A stretch of 31,138 bases of DNA, from IMG/VR virus record IMGVR_UViG_3300046727_000202, positions 1-31,138 of that record; one strand, written 5' to 3'. This document shows positions 5,955 to 12,491 of this stretch, piece by piece. Origin of the DNA: a virus. A program made the translations under genes and the position numbers. Each line of letters starts with the position of its first letter. Within the stretch, counting starts at the first letter, position 1. Below the pieces are notes generated by a model that saw only the letters and a list, made by a program, of their open reading frames with translations, did not search any database and was not told the origin of the DNA.

Positions 5955-6649
5955 TAGGTTGTTCTTTTCGAAGCAAGTCGCGCTCGATAACGCCGCGTCC
6001 TTTCGGCTGCCTTGGAGTTAGAATTACCCAGTCTTGGCGGCGGTGGCTCTGCAGTAATTGCTTGACCAACACTCCATCCGAGATCGTTTAGTCGCGTTGC
6101 GACGGCAGTCGGATGTTGTCCATATCGTCTAGCCCATTCGATCATTGGAAGAGTTTCCCCTTGGTATTCAATCAAACGAACATTTCTGGGCTTGCGTAGC
6201 GGCGGCGGCTCGTATCCAAGCGCCTGACCAGTTGTCCACTTGTCGCGGTCGAGGCGCATGAGGATGGTCAATCTCTTGATGCCGGTTTCAGTCGCCCAAT
6301 CGGCAAGAATCATTGACCGTCCATTGTAATTGACATAGCGGTTGACGGTGGTGTTCCTCGATTGCTCAACGGGTGTCGCCCAGACACAATTGTCGGGTCC
6401 GTAATCGCCATGCACATCGCGCCGTTCGAGCGTCGTCCCTGGCGGACGAGGCCCCATATCCTCGTAGAATGCGCGAAACGCGGTTCGCCAATGCTCACAC
6501 ACCTTGATGCCGCGAGCGCCGTAATTTGTGTAATGATCAGACTTAGAGTTATAGCAACGGGTGAGCATGTTGCGCCACGCCATATACTCCGGCGTCCTCG
6601 ACATGCCGTGAATGTCGCGGATTTTGTTCGGACGATTGTCCTGCTTCAT
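5954..6649 (-). CDS. HNH-type homing endonuclease with C-terminal DNA-binding repeats
   Basis: This 231-residue protein starts at ATG 6649, with AAGGAG 9 bases upstream. The N-terminal half has the phage HNH pattern: 'PEYMAWRNMLTRCYN', 'NYGARGIKVCEHW', then 'LERRDVHGDYGPDNCVWAT' and 'QSRNT' (His80, Asn87 and Asn99 are candidate active-site residues). Two helix-turn-helix-like repeats follow, each starting Y-x-G and ending GQA (about residues 109-143 and 160-198). They recall the NUMOD-type DNA-binding modules of homing enzymes. The tail is basic. The gene separates a small structural gene from the YkgJ-like gene and looks like an inserted selfish element. It should cut DNA at a site in phages lacking the insert. 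Confidence 0.9.
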   Translation of the reverse strand: MKQDNRPNKIRDIHGMSRTPEYMAWRNMLTRCYNSKSDHYTNYGARGIKVCEHWRTAFRAFYEDMGPRPPGTTLERRDVHGDYGPDNCVWATPVEQSRNTTVNRYVNYNGRSMILADWATETGIKRLTILMRLDRDKWTTGQALGYEPPPLRKPRNVRLIEYQGETLPMIEWARRYGQHPTAVATRLNDLGWSVGQAITAEPPPPRLGNSNSKAAERTRRYRARLASKRTT

Positions 6650-6674
6650 GACCGCAAATCTCCTTCGCGATCAT

Positions 6675-6686
6675 GATCACCTCCCC
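6675..6686 (-). promoter_or_regulatory. Very strong ribosome binding site in front of the HNH insertion
   Basis: On the minus strand GGGGAGGTGATC matches the anti-Shine-Dalgarno consensus almost fully and is followed directly by ATG (6672-6674). That ATG opens only a 41-codon frame (6549-6674) with no protein-like character. The HNH gene uses its own AAGGAG and the next ATG (6649). The site may be the original ribosome binding site of the downstream YkgJ-like gene, separated from it by the HNH insertion. Confidence 0.55.
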
Positions 6687-6708
6687 CTCAACAAATAGCA
6701 ATACAGTT

Positions 6709-7104
6709 CTACGCATTGCCTGCTGTGACCGAGAATGAAGTTACTGTAACCGTCTGCCCGCTGGTGATGCTCTGGTTGTTCAGCACCAGATCGGTCACCG
6801 TGCTGCCCTGCACATGGCACGTCCCGGCCTGGTCGTACATGCGCCAGCAGACCGCGGTGCCGGTGCCGCTGGCCGCGACACTCCACGTCCCCGCGATGGT
6901 CGTCACCCCGCCGCTACTGGTCAGGAACGAGGCTGGCAGCACGATGGTCGCCAGCGTCCCGGTGGGTTCCGTCGCGGCGCAGTTCGCCGGTTCGGCGCCG
7001 CTATAGATGCGAAGCTGCATCGTCGCCGTACCCGAGACCGCCATTCGGGTCTGGATCTGCGACACCTGGTCGTTGCGAAGCACGGCACCGTAACGGAATG
7101 TCAT
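6709..7104 (-). CDS. Small beta-rich phage structural protein
   Basis: This 131-residue protein starts at ATG 7104, with GGGAG upstream, and ends in TAG, with a backup TGA seven codons on. The sequence is rich in Thr, Ser, Val and Ala, with alternating strands. Three cysteines fall within 'ANCAATE', 'TAVCWRMYDQAGTCHV'. The overall pattern resembles small beta-sandwich virion proteins such as decoration or tail accessory proteins. It follows the large ejection-type protein gene and precedes the HNH insertion. No enzymatic motif is seen, and the role is inferred from context. Confidence 0.8.
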   Translation of the reverse strand: MTFRYGAVLRNDQVSQIQTRMAVSGTATMQLRIYSGAEPANCAATEPTGTLATIVLPASFLTSSGGVTTIAGTWSVAASGTGTAVCWRMYDQAGTCHVQGSTVTDLVLNNQSITSGQTVTVTSFSVTAGNA

Positions 7105-7107
7105 GGG

Positions 7108-7143
7108 TCAGGCTCCCTGGTCAGCGGCGAGGAGGTAGCGCAT
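7108..7143 (-). CDS. Possible 11-codon minigene between two virion genes
   Basis: In the short gap between the 933-residue gene and the 131-residue gene an ATG opens an 11-codon frame (MRYLLAADQGA) ending in TGA. AGGACA lies upstream of the ATG. The frame ends four bases before the next gene's start and contains that gene's ribosome binding site. It may support translational coupling, or it may be chance. Confidence 0.2.
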   Translation of the reverse strand: MRYLLAADQGA

Positions 7144-7158
7144 GGGGATGTCCTTTCG

Positions 7159-9960
7159 TTATTCGCTAAGATCCGGATACAGAAATCGCTGCATTTCTTT
7201 CTCGGCGCGACGGTTTCGCAGATACGACGTGCCCATTTTGACGCCGATATTGCCAAAGACGGGAACCGCGTGCCCCACCACCGCATGCGCCGCCGCTTCA
7301 CCGAAACGCTCGCCCATTTCCTGCATCATTGAGGTCCATGAACCTCTGGGTTTCCCGGTCTCAAGGAACATCTGCCGCTTCACATGGTCGGTTATGTTCC
7401 ACAACCGATCCATCTGCGCCTCGGACAGTCCATAAGCCGGGTCCATCGGATCGCCTCGCCCCTCGATCACGTCACGCATGAAGCCGAACCATTTCGCTGG
7501 GGTTATTCGCAAATTAGCGTTTAGCAACCTCAGTCTGTTCTCTTGCAGGAAGCGCATCGCGGCGATCTCGCTCGCCGCCCTGGCGTAGTTGGCGCGATAT
7601 TCCGCGAACCCCGGCGCCACGTCCTCGATGCGGTTATAGAGATCGTTCTTGATCATCGTCAGTTCGCGTTTCAGCACGCGTGCTGAACCGACCGTTTCAG
7701 TATCGCCGACTCCGTTCAACAGGTCGTTGATATGCTCACCGATGCCATAGAGCGTGTAGGGATCGGTCTTTAGATTGCCGTCCGCGTCGTAAAACTTGTC
7801 TCTCAGGGGCTGAAGTATCTTGACGACGGAATTGCGTTCCGCATGCCGTGGATCGTCCAGAAAGTCGTCCATCAGTCTGAGGGTAGACGATGGGTCCGCC
7901 GGGGGCCGTTGCGATCCCGGCTCGCCGAATACCTTTTTGATATCCGCCTGCGCCTGAAGGTCCTGCTTCTCTTCCATGCGATCGAGCGTGATCTTCGCGC
8001 CCGCCGTGTTGGCGTACTCCTCTGTTATCGCGTCAGCGGCTCTGGTCTCCCGTTCGACGTGGTGCGGGTTCGCCACCGGCTGTTGGCGGTTATAGGCCTG
8101 CTCCATGGCGACGACCGGGTCGCCCGTGACCTCGGCCAGGGTCGGGTCGGCGCCTTTGATGTAGACCGTTTTGTCGCCGGGGCGGGGTGGCGTGGCGAGC
8201 CGCTCGATCTCGCCTTGCTGGCGGATGCTGTCCGCTTCGGATGCGGTCGGCAACAGATCGGCGGCGGGTGTCCCCTCGCGCGAGGCGGCGGCGCCGACTG
8301 ATCCGGTCATGTCGGGTGTGGGGACAGGCGGCGGCGCGACCGGCGATCGCGTTCCCGGGATCGGCATGGTCTGTTCTGGCGGCGGCGGCGTGATCGAGGT
8401 CGTCCGCCCGGTGAGCGGATCGGTGGTCGAGGTCGGCGGCACCATGGCCGGTCGCTCGGCTTCCTGGCGGTCGGTCTCGCGCAACAGGTCCATGATGCGC
8501 GGCAGCAGGGGTGGCGGGGTGCCGGGCGGCACCATGGCTGGCTGGTTGGCCGCGCCCGCGGCGTTTTCCCGGCGGGCGGTTATGAACGCTTCCTCGATCG
8601 TGCCGCCGTCGCGCGCCTGCACCTCGGCGGCGGTCATGGGCCTGTAGGGCACGGGTGGCGGCTCTTCTCTGCCCGCCGCCACCTCGCGCGCCTGGGCGGT
8701 CGCCGCCGTCGCCGCCGCCGTATCCCTGGCCTCGGTGGCCGGGCCGGGCGCCGTGGCCTGATTCACCCGCTGGTAGAGATCCGACGCCCGCGCGTCGGTG
8801 GCCGGGTCCGCGCTGACCACGTCCGACGCTGCCCTGACGGCTGTCTCGACATCGGGCGCGTCGAGAACCGGCTTGATCACGTCGGCGATGGGCGGCGGCG
8901 CCGTCCGCGCGCTCTCCGCGATGCGTTGGGCGGCGTTGACCGTCGAGGGGATGACGAGGCCGGCGACGAATCCCTCCAGCGCCGCGTCCTGGGTGCCGTC
9001 CATCAGGCCGCGCTTCGGGTCGAAACTCTGCTGTGCGACGTAGTTGTTGACGACCGTGCCCAGCGTGTTGCCGGCGCTGAACTCCACGCCGTTCTGGCCG
9101 AGGTTCACCAATGTTTTGACCAACCCCTCGCGTAGATCCATCGGCACGCGCGGGATGATCCTGGCCAGCGGCACGGTCATGATGATCGCCTGGCCCATCG
9201 CGGCCTTGCCCGCGGCGTCGTCTGCCTGTTCGGGGGTCTGACCTTTGCCGATCGCTTCCTGGTAGGTGGCATCGTAGGTCTGCGAGCCGACCGCCGCCAT
9301 GCTCGCCAGCATGCCGCCGCCGGGTCCACCCACGGCGGTCCCGAGGGCACCCGCGGCCAGCACGGGACCGGCGCCGCCGATCATGCGGGCGATGCCCGTC
9401 TGCCGCCCCTCCAGCGCCGGGTCGACCGGGAACGCGCTCTGGCCAAAGCCCTGCACCGCGCGACCGGCGCGCATCAGGGCATTAGGCTCGCGTGCCTCCA
9501 GTTCATCCTTCGCGCCACCGAGATCCGCGCGTGCCTTGGCGCGTTGCTCGGGGGACAGGTACTGGTAGCCGATAGGGTCTTGCTGGTCGGGGACGGTCTC
9601 GCCGCGATCGATGGCGTCCATCGTCGCCGTCTGCGCCCTGGCCATACGCGGGCCAGCTTCCTGATACGTGCGGCCCACGCCGCTGACGATGCCGCCCGTG
9701 CCGCCCACGGCGCCCTGCGCGAGAGCGTTCACGTCGGCGCCGATCTGGGTTTGCGGCCCGCCGATCGTGGGGAACCCGACCATGCCCTCGACGCCCATCG
9801 TGGGCGGGGGCGCCTGCGAATAGCCGATCTTCGACGCGAACGTATCGAACGGCATGTCTTTGTAGAACTTGTCGTGCAGTCCCTGCGCGAGTTGATCGTC
9901 CGACAGGTCGTTATACTGCGGGAATTGCTGCCGAACCGTCGCCATGTTGAGGTCTGGCAT
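7159..9960 (-). CDS. Large internal (ejection-type) virion protein, 933 aa
   Basis: The start is ATG 9960, six bases after the preceding stop, with AGG at suitable spacing. Residues 1-47 ('ATVRQQFPQYNDLSDDQLAQ' and 'MPFDTFASKIGY') form a short module that I know from the N-termini of phage internal virion proteins. A hydrophobic Gly/Ala segment lies at about 190-225. A stretch 'EAIGKGQTPEQADDAA' at about 235-250 is also typical of such proteins. The middle (about 400-620) is a low-complexity Pro/Ala/Arg linker, and the C-terminal 250 residues are helical. It is probably carried in the capsid and injected, helping the genome cross the envelope. No catalytic motif is evident. Confidence 0.9.
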   Translation of the reverse strand: MPDLNMATVRQQFPQYNDLSDDQLAQGLHDKFYKDMPFDTFASKIGYSQAPPPTMGVEGMVGFPTIGGPQTQIGADVNALAQGAVGGTGGIVSGVGRTYQEAGPRMARAQTATMDAIDRGETVPDQQDPIGYQYLSPEQRAKARADLGGAKDELEAREPNALMRAGRAVQGFGQSAFPVDPALEGRQTGIARMIGGAGPVLAAGALGTAVGGPGGGMLASMAAVGSQTYDATYQEAIGKGQTPEQADDAAGKAAMGQAIIMTVPLARIIPRVPMDLREGLVKTLVNLGQNGVEFSAGNTLGTVVNNYVAQQSFDPKRGLMDGTQDAALEGFVAGLVIPSTVNAAQRIAESARTAPPPIADVIKPVLDAPDVETAVRAASDVVSADPATDARASDLYQRVNQATAPGPATEARDTAAATAATAQAREVAAGREEPPPVPYRPMTAAEVQARDGGTIEEAFITARRENAAGAANQPAMVPPGTPPPLLPRIMDLLRETDRQEAERPAMVPPTSTTDPLTGRTTSITPPPPEQTMPIPGTRSPVAPPPVPTPDMTGSVGAAASREGTPAADLLPTASEADSIRQQGEIERLATPPRPGDKTVYIKGADPTLAEVTGDPVVAMEQAYNRQQPVANPHHVERETRAADAITEEYANTAGAKITLDRMEEKQDLQAQADIKKVFGEPGSQRPPADPSSTLRLMDDFLDDPRHAERNSVVKILQPLRDKFYDADGNLKTDPYTLYGIGEHINDLLNGVGDTETVGSARVLKRELTMIKNDLYNRIEDVAPGFAEYRANYARAASEIAAMRFLQENRLRLLNANLRITPAKWFGFMRDVIEGRGDPMDPAYGLSEAQMDRLWNITDHVKRQMFLETGKPRGSWTSMMQEMGERFGEAAAHAVVGHAVPVFGNIGVKMGTSYLRNRRAEKEMQRFLYPDLSE

Positions 9961-9965
9961 GGGCG

Positions 9966-11486
9966 TTACCTGATCCCGAGGGGGTCTGATTTGGCGTCTC
10001 CACCCGGTTTCTGCCCGAGGCCCTTCTGGTTCATGACATCATTCAGCGTCTCGGTGCCCTTGCCATACTGCAACACATTGATATCATGATGCGTGAACGG
10101 AATGACTGTCGCCAACTTGTCCAGGCTTTCCTTAAGCGCCGACTTTTGCACGTCGGGGATTTTGGGGTCGGCCATGTTGGCCTTCATGCCCTCGGTGACG
10201 ATCTGGCGCAGTTCCGCCATCTTCCGCAGCTTGGTGAAGTACGTGTCGCCCGCGGTCAGCAGGATGGCGTCCATCGACTTGGTGAAGCTGGCGGGTGGCG
10301 CGAGACCGGACGACTCGATCGCCGCGAGGTTCCGCCCGAGGCCTGCCGCCATCACGTTGTAGTCCTGCACTTCCTGCGGCGAGAGCGCCTGGCTGAGTGT
10401 CGATTTCAACGCGCCCAGCAGGCTGGTGCCGGGATGATATCCACTAAGGATGCCTTCCGACGACGAGGACGGCATTTCCATGATGTTGGCAGCCGCCGCC
10501 GTGGCCATGTCGGTCGCCGCGGCGAGGCGCTTATACATCAGTTCCGCCCGGTTCCCCATGCCGCCCGCGCCGGGTTTGTTCGGGTTCGTATTGGTCGGAA
10601 TGAATGTGCTGCTGCCGTCCCGCATATTGAACCGCATGAAGCCCGGGATGGTGTTTTTGCCGCTCGGGTCGTCCGGATCTGGCGCGGTCGCCGCCTCAAA
10701 CTTGTAGGTGCCGGTGCGCTCGATCGCTTTCAGGCCGGAGATCCTTGCTTCGACCATCGCCGCGCGCTGACCGGGCGTCAGATCCTTATTCGCCGGGTCG
10801 TTGACGATGTCCTGGATGATGGCGGTGCGATTGGCCGCTTCCGACCCCTCCTGCGGGATGTGGTATTTCTCGTGGATAAAGCCCGACAGGATCTGTTCTT
10901 TGCTCAGACCGGCGATCGTTGGCCCGCCAGGTGCCGCCGTCGCCGTTGGCGGCGAAGTCGCGGCTGGCGGTGAAGTCGCGGCGTCCGTCGCCGGGCCGGT
11001 CGATACCGGCGGCGGCGCGGGACCGGTGCCCGTGTCCCAACCGCCCTGATCGACCGTTCCGGTGCCCCCGCCCGTGGCGGGTGGTGTCGGGCCGGTCGCG
11101 GGGGTGGCCGGAGACGTTCCCGTGATACTGCCGCCAAGCAGGCGCGTGAGGAACCGCTCGTCGGGTGTCGGCAAACCCGCCGTGAATGTCGCCAGGTCTT
11201 TCTGCGCCTGAAGCGTAGCCGCCCTGGCGGCGGCTTCACGCTGCATGATCTGCGTGTTTTCCAGGCCCTTCAGTTGCGTGCTGTAGCGGAACGTGTCGGC
11301 GCGCCCCGCTGCCTCCCGTGTCGTGGCCATGGCGTCGGCCTGCCGCGCCGCCTCGGCCTCCAGCGCCGATCTGGCCTGGAGGAGGTTCATCGCGCCTTCG
11401 TTGGCCTGCGCCTGCGCGCCGTAGTGCGCCGCGTAGTCGGACACCGCGCCACCCATGCCGGCTAACGCGTTCAACAAGCTTGCCAT
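9966..11486 (-). CDS. Helical virion protein, probable ejection protein, 506 aa
   Basis: The start is ATG 11486, with AGAGG about 10 bases upstream. The first 115 residues are Ala/Gln/Glu-rich helix ('MASLLNALAGMGGAVSDYAA' and so on). A Pro/Thr/Gly-rich linker spans about 125-195, and a mixed helical C-terminal part follows. There is no catalytic motif or clear membrane segment. The N-terminus MASLLNALAG resembles that of the neighbouring transglycosylase (MSLLNALGGA) and, more weakly, of two other proteins in this cluster. Position between the transglycosylase gene and the 933-residue gene supports a role as an internal virion protein. Confidence 0.88.
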   Translation of the reverse strand: MASLLNALAGMGGAVSDYAAHYGAQAQANEGAMNLLQARSALEAEAARQADAMATTREAAGRADTFRYSTQLKGLENTQIMQREAAARAATLQAQKDLATFTAGLPTPDERFLTRLLGGSITGTSPATPATGPTPPATGGGTGTVDQGGWDTGTGPAPPPVSTGPATDAATSPPAATSPPTATAAPGGPTIAGLSKEQILSGFIHEKYHIPQEGSEAANRTAIIQDIVNDPANKDLTPGQRAAMVEARISGLKAIERTGTYKFEAATAPDPDDPSGKNTIPGFMRFNMRDGSSTFIPTNTNPNKPGAGGMGNRAELMYKRLAAATDMATAAAANIMEMPSSSSEGILSGYHPGTSLLGALKSTLSQALSPQEVQDYNVMAAGLGRNLAAIESSGLAPPASFTKSMDAILLTAGDTYFTKLRKMAELRQIVTEGMKANMADPKIPDVQKSALKESLDKLATVIPFTHHDINVLQYGKGTETLNDVMNQKGLGQKPGGDAKSDPLGIR

Positions 11487-11498
11487 GCCCGTTCGCCT

Positions 11499-12062
11499 CT
11501 ATTTTGCCTGCGCGGCCAGCCGCACGATGCGTTGAAGCACGTCGCCCACATAGCCGGATGTCGACTTGCCGTTCGTGTCGACCCGGTCCTCTTTCCACGG
11601 CGTGTTGAAGGCCAGCGGGGACATGTTGCCCTGGCCGGAGAAGTAACCCACCGCCGTTCGGGCTGCGTCGCCGTTCGCCCGACGATAGAGATCCTCGATG
11701 ATACGGCGCCCAACGGCGCGATTATCATCGGGATTATCGATCTTCTCGCCCGGGAGCGCGTAGGCGTTGAAGGTCGCGGGGATGATCTGCATGCCGCCGC
11801 GCGCTCCCGCCGTGCTGGTCGCCGGGTTGGCGCCACCACCGCTCTCCTGGCCGTAGATCGCCTGCACGACATGCTCCAGCTTCGCGTCCCGCGGCCCGGC
11901 TGGCGGCGCGGCGGGTGCCGGTGGCGGCGTGTCGGGGGGTGCCACCGGGTCACGCGGCGGCGTGGCGTTCAGCAACGCCAGCTTGCGCTCGGTGTTGACC
12001 GCGTCGGCGTAGCCCGTGCCGAACCCCTCCATGGCGCCGCCGAGGGCGTTCAGCAGGGACAT
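11499..12062 (-). CDS. Virion-associated lytic transglycosylase (SLT-like)
   Basis: This 187-residue protein has a variable N-terminus (about 1-58, Pro-rich from 34) and then an SLT/lysozyme-like domain. 'YGQESGGG' carries the expected catalytic glutamate (Glu73) and 'GARGGMQIIPATF' matches the GxxGxMQ-x-x-P-x-T/S-F motif of soluble lytic transglycosylases. These enzymes cleave the glycan strand of peptidoglycan, here probably to open a local hole during DNA ejection. The gene lies among ejection-type genes rather than in a lysis cassette, which supports an entry role. ATG 12062 has only a weak ribosome binding site. It is separated from the upstream minus gene by about 300 bases that carry a plus-strand gene. 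Confidence 0.88.
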   Translation of the reverse strand: MSLLNALGGAMEGFGTGYADAVNTERKLALLNATPPRDPVAPPDTPPPAPAAPPAGPRDAKLEHVVQAIYGQESGGGANPATSTAGARGGMQIIPATFNAYALPGEKIDNPDDNRAVGRRIIEDLYRRANGDAARTAVGYFSGQGNMSPLAFNTPWKEDRVDTNGKSTSGYVGDVLQRIVRLAAQAK

Positions 12063-12078
12063 GTCTGGCGTTTCATCC

Positions 12079-12084
12079 TATAAT
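12079..12084 (+). promoter_or_regulatory. Possible -10 promoter box (TATAAT) for the lone plus-strand gene
   Basis: A perfect TATAAT stands in otherwise GC-rich sequence, 42 bases before the ATG at 12126 and pointing towards it. No good -35 box is visible at the usual spacing (the best is around GGGACA, 12055-12060). It may be an extended or activator-dependent promoter, or chance. Confidence 0.35.
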
Positions 12085-12125
12085 GTCCTATATTCCCGAT
12101 GAGATTGTTCGGAGACCCGCGCGTC

Positions 12126-12491
12126 ATGGCCCCAAAGTTCTTCAACGCGAGACGCGTGCCATCCTGGCGCGACCCCGAGTTCCCTGATGTACCCACAGGC
12201 ACGGGAAGAATGTCGAACCTGGGTCTCATGTGGGAGCTGCAATCCAAACGAGGCCTGCCGCCGATCACCAATATGATGAACCCGTATATGGGCAGGCCTT
12301 TCATGCGCCTGTCCTGGTGGGACAAGAAACAGAAGAAGACGCGCGGGGTCGATATCTGGTCCGATGTCGTCATGACCCCGCATCAGTGGAATTCTCTCCA
12401 CCCTGAAGCGCGCCGCCTAGTCCCACACCGCCTGCTGCCGCGGGCAATCCTTTGTAGCCGTTTGCTCGCGCCCACGCCAAAGCGTCCCTGA
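12126..12491 (+). CDS. Lone plus-strand protein of unknown function inside the minus operon
   Basis: This 121-residue protein has its start at ATG 12126, with GGAGA 9 bases upstream; an earlier in-frame ATG (12099) lacks a site. The frame uses GC-rich third positions and has a normal, Trp-rich composition ('PSWRDPEFPDVP', 'MRLSWWDKKQKKTRG', 'DIWSDVVMTPHQWNSLHPEA'). The competing minus-strand frames in the same region look random. The last 40 codons overlap the 3' end of the converging 961-residue gene. I do not recognise the family. Orientation, own TATAAT and isolation suggest a separately expressed accessory gene (moron-like). Confidence 0.7.
   Translation: MAPKFFNARRVPSWRDPEFPDVPTGTGRMSNLGLMWELQSKRGLPPITNMMNPYMGRPFMRLSWWDKKQKKTRGVDIWSDVVMTPHQWNSLHPEARRLVPHRLLPRAILCSRLLAPTPKRP

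Noticed and set aside
12050-12401. Minus-strand frames between the 961-residue gene and the transglycosylase gene, one with an ATGA overlap
   Set aside because: Their composition looks random; the plus-strand frame in the same region has a ribosome binding site, GC-rich third positions and a natural composition.
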